Origin: Candidatus Gastranaerophilales bacterium
GTDB taxonomy: Bacteria; Cyanobacteriota; Vampirovibrionia; Gastranaerophilales; Gastranaerophilaceae
Assembly (NCBI GenBank): GCA_944325025.1
Contig: CALUYN010000016.1
Span: 1 to 38,645, forward strand
Direction: 5' to 3'
Length of the DNA stretch: 38,645 bases
This document shows, piece by piece, positions 7,783-15,341 of this stretch. How positions within the stretch are numbered: the first letter of the stretch is position 1; each line of letters begins with the position of its first letter. The notes below the pieces were generated by a model that was not told the origin of the DNA, ran no database searches, and saw nothing but the letters and a program-made list of their open reading frames with translations. The translations under genes were made by a program, and so were the position numbers.

Positions 7783-7847
7783 ATTATAAAAAAGCGCCTC
7801 ATAGAATATCGTAAGCTATGGTAAAAAAAGAAAAAAAGAGAGGATAA
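7783..7847 (+). repeat. exb-cluster repeat copy B, with a 9-codon frame ending 2 bp before exbB
   Basis: TTATAAAAAAGCGCCTC ... CGTAAGCTATGGTAAAAAAA is nearly identical to copy C at 8534-8577. The ATG at 7818 begins MVKKEKKRG, with the stop TAA at 7845-7847, two bases before the exbB ATG at 7850. The AGAGAGGA inside this frame is also the exbB ribosome-binding site, so translation of the short frame could couple to exbB. Confidence 0.6.
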
Positions 7848-7849
7848 TT

Positions 7850-8500
7850 ATGGAACTACTATTAAATTCAATTAAAATGGACTGGCCGGTATTGCTGCCG
7901 ATTTTAGTCTGCTCTATTCTGGTTGTTGCTGTTGTAATCAACAGATTTTCTTTCTACAAGAAAAACAAAAGAGATGTCCGGTTATTAATCCCGAGATTAA
8001 AAAAAGAACTTGTAAAAAACAACCTTGAAGGCGCAGAAACTCTGGCAGTACAATGCGGCGGAGCAATTGGCGAAGTAACCGAAGAAGCTGTAAGAATATT
8101 TGCAGAACAAAAGAGCGGTTTTTCACGTGCTTTTGATATTTCAGCATCTTTAGAGTCAAGAAAACTTGAAAGCCACTTAACAATACTCGGTACAATCGGC
8201 GGTGTTGCACCGTTCTTAGGTTTGTTCGGAACAGTTGTCAGAATTCTTTTTACATTCCAGGATCTTGCAGCTCAGGGCAATCAGTCAGCAGCAGTTGCAT
8301 CAGGTATTGCATCAGCTTTGATTGCTACAGCTTTCGGTCTTGGGGTTGCTATTGTTGCAGTTATCTTCTATAACTCATTCCAGTCAATAGTTAAACGCTA
8401 TGAAGATGACTTTCAGCTTATCAAATTGTTGTTCTTAAGCTTTGTAGATTCAAACGATGAATCAACAACACCGAGCAATGCAAACATATCACTGTCTTAA
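7850..8500 (+). CDS. exbB: ExbB/TolQ/MotA-family proton channel protein
   Basis: A 216-residue protein with an N-terminal membrane helix (about 12-30, VLLPILVCSILVVAVVINRF), a cytoplasmic region, and two more helices (about 104-128 and 145-172). The family signature lies between them, with HLTILGTIGGVAPFLGLFGTVVRI and ASALIATAFGLGVAIVAVIFYN. ExbB pentamers surround ExbD and form the proton channel that powers TonB. Its place between tonB and two exbD genes supports the call; TolQ is the alternative. The ribosome-binding site GAGAGGATAATT is good and lies within a nine-codon upstream frame that ends two bases before the start. Confidence 0.93.
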   Translation: MELLLNSIKMDWPVLLPILVCSILVVAVVINRFSFYKKNKRDVRLLIPRLKKELVKNNLEGAETLAVQCGGAIGEVTEEAVRIFAEQKSGFSRAFDISASLESRKLESHLTILGTIGGVAPFLGLFGTVVRILFTFQDLAAQGNQSAAVASGIASALIATAFGLGVAIVAVIFYNSFQSIVKRYEDDFQLIKLLFLSFVDSNDESTTPSNANISLS

Positions 8501-8577
8501 GAAGAAAGGGACTTACGAAATTTTCTAAAGCATTATAAAAAGCGCCTCTTAGAATGTCGTAAGCTATGGTAAAAAAA
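8497..8577 (+). repeat. exb-cluster repeat copy C, supplying the start of exbD1
   Basis: GAAAGGGACTTACGAAATTT ... CTAAAGCATTATAAAAAGCG ... TCGTAAGCTATGGTAAAAAAA. In this copy the ATGGTAAAAAAA is in frame with the ExbD gene, so the repeat provides its first four codons (MVKK). The ATG has no Shine-Dalgarno sequence at normal spacing. Confidence 0.6.
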
Positions 8578-9027
8578 ATGACAATGAAAACTAATAAGGG
8601 TAAAGAAGCCCTGTTCACAGAAATAAATATTACACCTCTGACAGATATTTTTCTTGTTCTGTTAATCATTATGATGGTCGTAGCTCCGACCTTCCAGTCA
8701 ACAGACAGTTCCATAACTATCCCCGAGATTAACAGCGGAATTTCAATTGAGCAGAAAAATGCGACAGTATCTGTTACCAAAGACGGTAAAATGTATTTGA
8801 ACGGCAATCCGGTGACGGAAGAAAACCTTACAAACGAACTTGTTACTTTAAAGCCTCAGCTTGAAAAACCCGAACTGGTTGTAAAAGCCGATGAAAAAGT
8901 AAGAAGTGCAAAAATTATGGAAATAATGAACGCCGCGCAGGACGCCGAATACAAAAAACTCATTGTCGCAGGCGAACCGTTGAGCAAAAAAGAACAGAAG
9001 AACCTTGAGGAAGGTAAAAAAATATAA
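8566..9027 (+). CDS. exbD: ExbD/TolR-family protein (first copy)
   Basis: A 153-residue protein with a single N-terminal membrane helix preceded by EINITPLTDIFLVLLIIMMV (about residues 21-40). The Asp of LTD is the conserved membrane Asp that carries protons in this family. The periplasmic domain follows, with SVTKDGKMYLNGNPV and a C-terminal Lys/Glu-rich tail, EPLSKKEQKNLEEGKKI, that the second copy lacks. The first codons MVKK come from a repeat shared with upstream leaders; initiation at ATG 8578 or 8584 (MTMKTNK or MKTNK) would give a more usual N-terminus. The gene lies 65 bp after exbB and 33 bp before the second exbD. Confidence 0.92.
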   Translation: MVKKMTMKTNKGKEALFTEINITPLTDIFLVLLIIMMVVAPTFQSTDSSITIPEINSGISIEQKNATVSVTKDGKMYLNGNPVTEENLTNELVTLKPQLEKPELVVKADEKVRSAKIMEIMNAAQDAEYKKLIVAGEPLSKKEQKNLEEGKKI

Positions 9028-9060
9028 TTTCCTGACTTCTAAAGCAAATTTGGAGAAAAT

Positions 9061-9453
9061 ATGGCACGAAACAGAGATACATTCAATGAAATAAACATAA
9101 CACCTTTAACAGATATTTTTCTGGTTCTGTTAATCATCATGATGGTAATAGCGCCAATGTTGGATCAGCAGGGGTTAAATTTGACTGTACCTGAAAATGT
9201 TGCCGAGGAACAGGTTCAAAATAAAGAAACGAAAATCATGACAATAATGGTTTCTGCTGACGACAAATTTTATCTTGACGGTGCTGAGGTTCCTTCTAAC
9301 GAACTGGAGGATGCAATTGCCGCTCAGGCAAAAAATTATCCTGACGGGCTGTTGATAAAGACTGATGCAGATTCTTCGCACGGCGCAATGGTAAGAGTTA
9401 TGGACAGTGCAAGAAATTCAGGCGTAACAAGCATATCAGTTGATCAAATTTAA
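9061..9453 (+). CDS. exbD: ExbD/TolR-family protein (second copy)
   Basis: A 130-residue protein starting MARNRDTFNEINITPLTDIFLVLL; the stretch EINITPLTDIFLVLLIIMMV is identical to the first ExbD copy, while the periplasmic parts differ. It contains the conserved membrane Asp and the family's C-terminal fold (DKFYLDGAEVPSNELEDAI, DGLLIKTDADSSHGAMVRVMD). Two ExbD-type subunits in one cluster are common and could form mixed dimers within the ExbB pore. The ribosome-binding site TTTGGAGAAAAT precedes the start. The stop codon overlaps the stop of a convergent 59-codon gene by four bases. Confidence 0.92.
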   Translation: MARNRDTFNEINITPLTDIFLVLLIIMMVIAPMLDQQGLNLTVPENVAEEQVQNKETKIMTIMVSADDKFYLDGAEVPSNELEDAIAAQAKNYPDGLLIKTDADSSHGAMVRVMDSARNSGVTSISVDQI

Positions 9454-9629
9454 ACATTCCATTCAGGGTTTCCGTCTGCGACATCAAAGAACTTCTGCAT
9501 TTTTTCAGAAACAGTCATATCTTTATTCTGCGGAAACACGCTGTTTGGTTTTGTCATATCAACATTTGCCATAGTATCAAATTTATTTATTTGTTCTCTT
9601 ATTGCCTCAAAATTAATAATTTTTGTCAT
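9450..9629 (-). CDS. Small protein of unknown function, 59 residues
   Basis: A minus-strand frame starting ATG at 9629, preceded by a good GAGAGGGTAAT ribosome-binding site, and ending TAA at 9450-9452. It begins MTKIINFEAIREQINKFDTM, continues through a polar section (NVDMTKPNSVFPQNKDMTVS), and ends EKMQKFFDVADGNPEWNV. There is no signal peptide or membrane segment. The composition is ordinary for a coding region (Lys, Asn, Asp, Phe). It converges on the second exbD and shares four bases with its stop. I do not recognise the family. Its reality rests on the ribosome-binding site and plausible protein composition. Confidence 0.6.
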   Translation of the reverse strand: MTKIINFEAIREQINKFDTMANVDMTKPNSVFPQNKDMTVSEKMQKFFDVADGNPEWNV

Positions 9630-9710
9630 ATTACCCTCTCACATATAAAAAAAACATTCAGCCCGCAGAGATTTCAGCAAACATTTTTTTATTTACAAAA
9701 CTTTATCTTT

Positions 9711-9795
9711 TAGAGGTCAGGAAGGCAGGAGGGCAAGTTATTTTCGTAAGCGTCGCTCACATTAATAAGCCTGCCTTCTTGTCCTACAGACTTCC
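9711..9795. repeat. AGAGGTCAGGAAGGCAGG repeat pair in inverted orientation (copy c)
   Basis: The left arm (9711-9740) reads TAGAGGTCAGGAAGGCAGG; the right arm (9764-9795) reads AATAAGCCTGCCTTCTTGTC, then CTACAGACTTCC, which is the reverse complement of the same unit. GAAGGCAGG pairs with CCTGCCTTC, so RNA from either strand could form a long hairpin. It lies between the 59-codon gene and ftsH. This gap (9630-9893) otherwise holds only the ftsH promoter region. Confidence 0.8.
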
Positions 9796-9845
9796 GACAC
9801 AAACTTATCCGCCCGATAACTATAGCTATTTTTAAGCTTTTGAGT

Positions 9846-9851
9846 TATAAT
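9846..9851 (+). promoter_or_regulatory. -10 box upstream of ftsH
   Basis: TATAAT preceded by GAGT, 42 bp before the ftsH ATG. The -35 region is poor. The resulting leader of about 35 nt contains the ribosome-binding site GAGAGGTATTTTA. Confidence 0.55.
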
Positions 9852-9893
9852 AAAAAAGTTAAAATTTATTGATTTATTGAGAGAGGTATTTTA

Positions 9894-11792
9894 ATGAATA
9901 AAAGTCAATCTGCAGGGATGTATATAGTGTTAGCAATAGTCGTATTGCTCTTTGTTTCATCCGTATTTCTATCAAGTCCAACAACTAAAGTAACAGAAAT
10001 TTCGTATTCAAATTTTCTGGAACGGCTTGAAAACGGAGAATTCAAAAAAATAGAAAAGGCAGACGACTTTTTATTTGCAATACCAAAAGTTCAGCCCAAA
10101 ACAGAAGCGCCTAAGACTGTAGCGCCTGCTATGGATAATCCGTTTGGTGTTCCTGTTGAAAAAGCTCCTGCTTTAAAATACAAAGTTCTGACACCGGCAT
10201 TTGATCCGGATTTGATGAAAAAACTCGACGCTTCAGATGCTGAAGTTCAGATTACACGTGCATCAGATTCATCAAAAACGCTCGGCAATATATTGAGTTA
10301 TCTTTTGCTGCCGATATTATTTCTTGTGTTCCTTGCTGTTATGGCAAAAAGTATTCAGGCAGGCGGTTCTCAGGCAATGTCTTTTGGAAAAAGCAAAGCT
10401 AAGATGCTTCTTGACAGCAAAGTTAAAACAACATTTAAAGATGTTGCAGGCATAGATGAGGAAAAGAAAGAACTCGAGGAAATCGTTGATTTCCTAAAAA
10501 ACGGCGACAAATATATAAAACTCGGCGCAAAAATTCCCAAAGGCGTTCTTCTTGTAGGCCCTCCCGGAACAGGTAAAACTCTTATGGCAAAAGCAGTTGC
10601 CGGAGAAGCAGGTGTTCCGTTCTTTTCTATCAGCGGTTCTGACTTCGTTGAAATGTTTGTTGGTGTTGGTGCTAGCCGTGTAAGAGATTTGTTTGATCAG
10701 GCAAAAAAACATCAGCCGTGTATTATATTTATTGATGAAATCGATGCTGTAGGCCGCCAGAGAGGCGCCGGTATGGGCGGAGGCCACGATGAAAGAGAGC
10801 AGACATTGAACCAGCTGCTTGTTGAGATGGACGGGTTTGATGAAAACACAAACATTATCGTCATTGCAGCTACAAACAGACCTGATATTTTGGACAATGC
10901 ATTATTAAGACCGGGTAGATTTGACAGACAAATTTATATTAATGCTCCTGATGTCAGAGGCAGAGAAGAAATTTTAAAAGTTCATTCAAAAAACAAACAG
11001 CTTGACAGCGGCGTTGATTTGAAAACTCTTGCAAAACGCACACCCGGATTTACCGGTGCAGATTTGCAAAACTTGCTTAATGAAGCAGCACTGCTTGCTG
11101 CACGCAATAACAAAGACAAAATTTCAATGGATGATATTGATAATTCAATAGATAGAGTTATTGCAGGTATTGAAAAGAAAAGCAGAGTTATGACCGATGA
11201 AGATAAAGAACTCACGTCATACCACGAAGTAGGACATGCCTTAATTGCAAGACTTTTGAAAGACGCGGATGAACTTCATAAGGTTTCAATAATTCCGCGC
11301 GGTTGGGCGCTCGGCGTAACCTGGACAAAACCTAAAGATGAAAAAGTTCACACTAACAAAGCAAAATTGCTTGCCCAAATCACTGTATCTCTTGGCGGAC
11401 GTGCCGCTGAAGAAATAGTTTACGGCAAAGACAGAGTAAGCACAGGTGCATCCCAGGACCTTGTAAACGTTACAAATATCGCAAGAAAAATGGTTACAGC
11501 ATGGGGCATGTCTGACAAACTCGGCAACATGGCTTACGGGAAAAATCAGGAAAATGTTTTCATGGGCAGAGATTTCGGCCACCAGAGAGATTACTCAGAA
11601 CAGGTTGCGTTTGAAATTGATGAAGAAATGAAACGCATTGTTGATGAAAAATACGAAGAAGCTAAAAAAATTCTAAACGATAACAGAGATATGCTTGAAG
11701 CTATTTCAAAAGAATTACTGGATAAAGAAACACTTGATTCATCAGAATTTGACGAAATAATGAACAGAGTAGAAAGTGAAAGACAAAGTTAA
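9894..11792 (+). CDS. ftsH: ATP-dependent zinc metalloprotease FtsH
   Basis: A 632-residue membrane protease that degrades unstable or damaged membrane and cytosolic proteins. Visible parts in order are: an N-terminal membrane helix (about 8-26), a periplasmic segment, and a second membrane helix (about 131-153). The AAA+ domain has Walker A GPPGTGKT (222-229), Walker B IIFIDEID (about 277-284) and the second region of homology [18 protein letters not shown]. The protease domain carries the zinc site HEVGH (444-448). Length and layout match the family. The last 17 bases overlap the start of the next gene, suggesting coupled expression with the corrinoid-protein-like pair. Confidence 0.98.
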   Translation: MNKSQSAGMYIVLAIVVLLFVSSVFLSSPTTKVTEISYSNFLERLENGEFKKIEKADDFLFAIPKVQPKTEAPKTVAPAMDNPFGVPVEKAPALKYKVLTPAFDPDLMKKLDASDAEVQITRASDSSKTLGNILSYLLLPILFLVFLAVMAKSIQAGGSQAMSFGKSKAKMLLDSKVKTTFKDVAGIDEEKKELEEIVDFLKNGDKYIKLGAKIPKGVLLVGPPGTGKTLMAKAVAGEAGVPFFSISGSDFVEMFVGVGASRVRDLFDQAKKHQPCIIFIDEIDAVGRQRGAGMGGGHDEREQTLNQLLVEMDGFDENTNIIVIAATNRPDILDNALLRPGRFDRQIYINAPDVRGREEILKVHSKNKQLDSGVDLKTLAKRTPGFTGADLQNLLNEAALLAARNNKDKISMDDIDNSIDRVIAGIEKKSRVMTDEDKELTSYHEVGHALIARLLKDADELHKVSIIPRGWALGVTWTKPKDEKVHTNKAKLLAQITVSLGGRAAEEIVYGKDRVSTGASQDLVNVTNIARKMVTAWGMSDKLGNMAYGKNQENVFMGRDFGHQRDYSEQVAFEIDEEMKRIVDEKYEEAKKILNDNRDMLEAISKELLDKETLDSSEFDEIMNRVESERQS

Positions 11793-12438
11793 ATATATTC
11801 TGGAAGCGCCGATAAAATCGGCAGAAAATATTTTAGAAGAAGACTGCGATATAACAGGATTAATTATTGAAGAAGAAGCCGACAAAGAGATTTTAAAGAG
11901 GCTTCTTCATCGTATACAAAAACCCGTAATGCTCAGATGTACAGGAGATGATGCAAAAGACAAGGAATTATTGCCTCAGTTTATCGAACTGCTCGACAGA
12001 GAAAGCATAATAGCCTATGCAAATGAAAACACTTATAAAAACATTGTTCCTTCTGTGATAAAAGGTAATCACAAGCTTGTCATCCGCACCCCGATTGACA
12101 TCAACCTTGCAAAAGAAATGAATATTTTAACATCAGATATGGGACTGCCTCTTGATAAAATAATCATCGACACAGATATCGGCGGTTTGGGATACGGGTT
12201 TGAATACGGTTACAGTATTATGGAAAAAATAAAACTCGAAGGCGAAAAAGACAAATATTTAAATATGCCCCTGATTTCATTTGCCGCGGAAGAAACAGCA
12301 AAAACAAAAGAAGCACGGGATGAAAAACTTGCGACTTTCCTTGAAATCTCATCTGCAGCGGGCGTAAAAGCCTCAGGAGCTGATTATATTGTCCTTACAA
12401 AACCTGAAGCGCTTAAAACTATGAAGGAGCTTGAATGA
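11776..12438 (+). CDS. Short homologue of the corrinoid Fe-S protein small/delta subunit (AcsD/CdhD-like)
   Basis: A 220-residue protein starting at GTG, with ribosome-binding sequence inside the end of ftsH. The stretch [29 protein letters not shown] (about residues 131-159), followed by [18 protein letters not shown], matches the pattern of the TIM-barrel delta subunit of acetyl-CoA decarbonylase/synthase (LGYG(L/I)EY.YS.MERIRL, then a KEA(R) region). The canonical subunit has about 310-320 residues as I recall, so this copy lacks roughly a third, mainly the N-terminal part. In the Wood-Ljungdahl pathway this subunit pairs with the cobamide-carrying subunit, which is encoded by the next gene with a four-base overlap. 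No CO dehydrogenase or acetyl-CoA synthase gene is in the window, so its role here is open. Confidence 0.75.
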   Translation: MKDKVKYILEAPIKSAENILEEDCDITGLIIEEEADKEILKRLLHRIQKPVMLRCTGDDAKDKELLPQFIELLDRESIIAYANENTYKNIVPSVIKGNHKLVIRTPIDINLAKEMNILTSDMGLPLDKIIIDTDIGGLGYGFEYGYSIMEKIKLEGEKDKYLNMPLISFAAEETAKTKEARDEKLATFLEISSAAGVKASGADYIVLTKPEALKTMKELE

Positions 12439-13544
12439 CAGAACTTTCAGGGTTACAAATTTTTAAATACCTTCCGGCCGCAAAAAAAGCAGAACATACA
12501 AACTGCAAACAATGCGGCTCGCCGACCTGCATGGCATACGCTTTGAAACTTGCAAAACATCAGACAGATATTGAAAAATGTCCATATGCACCGGATGAGC
12601 TGAAAGAAATCTATATACAAAATTCCAAACAGCCTCAAAAAACCGTTGAAATCAACGGGATAAAAATCGGCGGTGAAAACGTTCTCTATCGCCACGAAAA
12701 AACTTTTATTAACAGAACAGCTCTTGTAGTAATAATAGATTTAGCACAGCCTGACTGGCAGGAAAAGTTTGAGCGGGTAAAGAACTTTGAAATTACAAGG
12801 GTAAATGAAAAAATTAAGGTTGATTTAATTATTACAAAAAACGGCACTCTGCCTGATTGTATAAATTATGAAGCCCTTAAAAAATTTCCTCTTACCGAAA
12901 TTGTTGATGAAGATTTTAAAAAGACGTCAGAACAGCTTATTAATATAAGATATAAGGCTGTATTAGAAAAAGATGAAAAATTTTCTGACCCGGTTTATGT
13001 ATATTTCAAGCACACTGATGATTTGAACCAACTCTGTGCCAGAGCGAGCTATTATATCTGCAAATACGCAAATATGCTTGTGTTTGAAGATTTTGACGAA
13101 AATCTTATGACAGCACTTATCACGCTGAGACAGAATATTTTTACTGACCCGCAAAAGCCGCTGCAGGTAGAATCGAAGATTTATGAATTTAACAATCCGG
13201 ATGAAAATTCACTAATATTTATGACTACAAACTTTGCTCTGACATTTTTTGCGGTTGCAAATGAGCTTGAGAGTCTGCCTGTGCCGTCATATTTGATTGT
13301 AATCCCCGCGGAAGGGATGAGTGTATTAACAGCCTGGTCAGCGGAAAAATTTACCGCAAAAATTGTCGCTAATACATTGAAAAAACTTGATTTTGCAAGC
13401 AGAGTAAAAAATCGAAAAATTATTATCCCCGGACTTTTAGCCCACATGAAAGAGGAGTTGGAGGAAGAAATACAGGACTTTGAAATAGTTGTCGGCACAA
13501 TAGAAGCCTTTGCAATCGGCGACTTTGTAAAAAATTTGAAATAA
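12435..13544 (+). CDS. Corrinoid Fe-S protein large/gamma subunit homologue (AcsC/CdhE-like)
   Basis: A 369-residue protein. The N-terminus has the [4Fe-4S] motif C24-x2-C27-x4-C32-x16-C49 in the family context SGLQIFKYLP ... CKQCGSPTCMAYALKLA. A central part with VLYRHEKTFINRTALVV corresponds to the start of the TIM barrel. The C-terminal cobamide-binding half keeps TLRQNIFTDPQKPLQVE, NPDENS, TTNFALTFF, SVLTAWSAEKF and NRKIIIPG. AcsC has about 445 residues as I recall, so the middle barrel looks shortened by about 75. In acetogens this protein passes a methyl group from methyltetrahydrofolate to acetyl-CoA synthase. Here it is next to ftsH with its partner, without other pathway genes, so a methyl-transfer role with another partner is only a possibility. 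Confidence 0.88.
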   Translation: MTELSGLQIFKYLPAAKKAEHTNCKQCGSPTCMAYALKLAKHQTDIEKCPYAPDELKEIYIQNSKQPQKTVEINGIKIGGENVLYRHEKTFINRTALVVIIDLAQPDWQEKFERVKNFEITRVNEKIKVDLIITKNGTLPDCINYEALKKFPLTEIVDEDFKKTSEQLINIRYKAVLEKDEKFSDPVYVYFKHTDDLNQLCARASYYICKYANMLVFEDFDENLMTALITLRQNIFTDPQKPLQVESKIYEFNNPDENSLIFMTTNFALTFFAVANELESLPVPSYLIVIPAEGMSVLTAWSAEKFTAKIVANTLKKLDFASRVKNRKIIIPGLLAHMKEELEEEIQDFEIVVGTIEAFAIGDFVKNLK

Positions 13545-13559
13545 TGCTAACAAAAAATT

Positions 13560-13595
13560 TTCTGCCCGTATTTCTTATATAATAAAAGGGCAGAA
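13560..13595 (+). promoter_or_regulatory. Dyad spanning the -10 box upstream of the gene at 13597
   Basis: Perfect 8-bp arms TTCTGCCC (13560-13567) and GGGCAGAA (13588-13595) flank a 20-bp centre that contains TATAAT (13578-13583). The right arm includes the ribosome-binding GGG just before the ATG. The layout suits an operator or an RNA hairpin that could mask translation. No T tract follows, so a terminator is unlikely. Confidence 0.5.
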
Positions 13596-13596
13596 T

Positions 13597-14010
13597 ATGA
13601 AAATTCAAAACTCGCAAAATCCAATAAATTTCAACGGTCTGTATTTTAAAAAAGTTTCCCCGCAAATTCAGGAAGCATTCTGGGAATGCCCTGCTATTCA
13701 AAAGCTCTCACTTAACAACGATGTATTTATATCCCAATTTCAACGGGAAGTACAAGAACCTTACGGAAAAATTCTTGAATACGGGTATAGATGCAAAATC
13801 GTTGAACCACGAAACCTTTTCCGGCCTGACAGAAAATTGATTTTTGACGGAATATCCGAAACAGCACTGGATTTATCAAAATATAAAAATCAAAAGGAAA
13901 TAAACGATACTGTCACAAACGATATAGTTGAAGAAATCGGCTATATACATAATGTTAAAGATTTTATAGAAAATTTCTGCAAGGTTATAAAAAAAGATTT
14001 TGGCATTTAG
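13597..14010 (+). CDS. Unknown protein, 137 residues
   Basis: No family recognised. The protein begins MKIQNSQNPINFNGLYFKK and has no signal peptide or membrane segment. The rest is soluble-looking, with EAFWECPAIQKLSLNN, a charged middle, and a C-terminal helix (NVKDFIENFCKVIKKDF). The INFNG near the N-terminus recalls VSFRG in the unrelated protein at 21652-22059. It is a single gene, convergent with fliR three bases away, under a promoter with a striking dyad. The start codon is supported by AAAGGGCAGAAT. Confidence 0.65.
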   Translation: MKIQNSQNPINFNGLYFKKVSPQIQEAFWECPAIQKLSLNNDVFISQFQREVQEPYGKILEYGYRCKIVEPRNLFRPDRKLIFDGISETALDLSKYKNQKEINDTVTNDIVEEIGYIHNVKDFIENFCKVIKKDFGI

Positions 14011-14013
14011 AAA

Positions 14014-14793
14014 CTAAATAATTTTCGCAAACGACAAAAAGTAATCAGTAATAATATTTACAAGCATAGGCAAAATCCACACCATTATTGCTGCGCCTAA
14101 TACTGGTTTGAAAAGAAAACTTAACTGGAATACGTTAACCTGCGGAGCTGTTTTTGAAATTACACCGAGGATTATATCCTGCCCTAATGTCGCAAGCAAA
14201 ATAGGAGAAGCTATCTGAAGCCCCATAAATAACACATTTGACGACAATTCAACCATATAATCAAGGTTGACAAGCTTTGCAAGCGGGATTAATGTTGCAT
14301 CAAGAGGGAATATCTCAAAACTTCTCATTAAAGCGCTTAAAAGCCAGTAAACACCCCCGAGCTGAATAAAAATTAAAAGCCCGAGAAAAGAAAAACATTT
14401 ACCTACAATAGATACCTGAGAAGACGTTGTCGGATCCAAAACCATAGCTGATGACAAACCCATCTGCATATTTACCATATCACCGCCCGCATCAACAGCT
14501 AGAAGAATTAACTGCGCAATATACCCGAGCATCGCACCAACTACCATATTCAAAAATATAGAAAGTACAAAAGACTCTTTTATTATTGTTACATCAGGTT
14601 TTATAACACAGGTTAAAACTATTGAAAGAATTAATGCAAGACTCAATTTTACCATGCCGGGAATTTCCTTTCTGTTAAAAACAGGAGCAAGTCTGAAAAA
14701 TCCCAGAAGTCTTGCAAATATGAAAATTCCGGCTGCAAGATAAGCGTTCAGCAGCGGAAACATTTTCATTAATTCGGTTATTAATTCTTCCAA
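14014..14793 (-). CDS. fliR: Flagellar/type III export protein FliR
   Basis: A 259-residue multi-pass membrane protein of the export gate that, with FliP and FliQ, forms the pore for secretion of flagellar or type III substrates. Sequence landmarks are FARLLGFFRLAPVFNRKEIPGMVKLSLALILSIVL near the N-terminus and GGDMVNMQMGLSSAMVLDPTTSSQVSIVG in the middle, both typical of FliR. The listed start is TTG at 14793, four bases after the fliQ stop. Two internal ATG codons (residues 9 and 11) are alternatives and would cost little. It is the last gene of this minus-strand run; no flhB or flhA follows, as the next gene is convergent. Confidence 0.93.
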   Translation of the reverse strand: MEELITELMKMFPLLNAYLAAGIFIFARLLGFFRLAPVFNRKEIPGMVKLSLALILSIVLTCVIKPDVTIIKESFVLSIFLNMVVGAMLGYIAQLILLAVDAGGDMVNMQMGLSSAMVLDPTTSSQVSIVGKCFSFLGLLIFIQLGGVYWLLSALMRSFEIFPLDATLIPLAKLVNLDYMVELSSNVLFMGLQIASPILLATLGQDIILGVISKTAPQVNVFQLSFLFKPVLGAAIMVWILPMLVNIITDYFLSFAKII

Positions 14794-14797
14794 TTAA

Positions 14798-15286
14798 CTA
14801 TCTCCCCAGAATTGTATTTGTTTCGACAAAATCAGGTTTTGGCATCGGTGTCTGAGGACTCGGCAGATATTTTATTTTCTGCTGATTATCTATATAAGGC
14901 ACCTTACCCGGATTTTTCATCAATTCATCCATTGAAGGCTGATTTTTAAATTTGTCATTCATTTCATGTTCAAACGGTGATGTATATTTATAGTAGTCAG
15001 CCGGCAAAACGTAAGAATCACTTTTTGAAACGAGATTAAACGCCATTGCAAAGCCGTCAATTACAAAACCTTTTAGCATATTTATAAAACCTATACCGCC
15101 CATAACAATTACAAGAAAAACTCCCAAAATTTTAGGTGCAGCAGCAATAGTCTGTTCCTGTACCTGCGTAACCGCCTGTAAAATACCGACGACCAAACCT
15201 ATTCCGGCTGCCACAAGTACGCAGGGCATTGATATAGCGAGCATTATTAAAAAACCTTTTGCTAAATATTCAACTAAAACTTCCAT
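14798..15286 (-). CDS. fliQ: Flagellar/type III export protein FliQ with a long C-terminal extension
   Basis: The first 88 residues are a standard FliQ: two membrane helices (about 12-37 and 50-78) joined by the TQVQEQTIAAAPKI segment, in the usual length for the family (about 89). The protein continues for about 70 more residues of polar, Pro/Lys/Asp-rich sequence (YYKYTSPFEHEMND, MDELMKNPGKVPYIDN, PSPQTPMPKPDF). FliQ normally ends near residue 89, so this tail is unusual. It has no stop or frameshift sign and its codon use looks like its neighbours. The tail would probably lie on the cytoplasmic or periplasmic side depending on topology. The function of the extension is unknown. Confidence 0.93.
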   Translation of the reverse strand: MEVLVEYLAKGFLIMLAISMPCVLVAAGIGLVVGILQAVTQVQEQTIAAAPKILGVFLVIVMGGIGFINMLKGFVIDGFAMAFNLVSKSDSYVLPADYYKYTSPFEHEMNDKFKNQPSMDELMKNPGKVPYIDNQQKIKYLPSPQTPMPKPDFVETNTILGR

Positions 15287-15341
15287 TTTTTACCCTTTCT
15301 GAGATTTTTCCCGCTCTGCAATTTGCAGCGTGACAAAAATT

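Noticed and set aside
9623-9835. Plus-strand open frame of 70 codons before ftsH
   Set aside because: It runs through the inverted repeat at 9711-9795 and overlaps the start of the 59-codon minus-strand gene. There is no ribosome-binding site.
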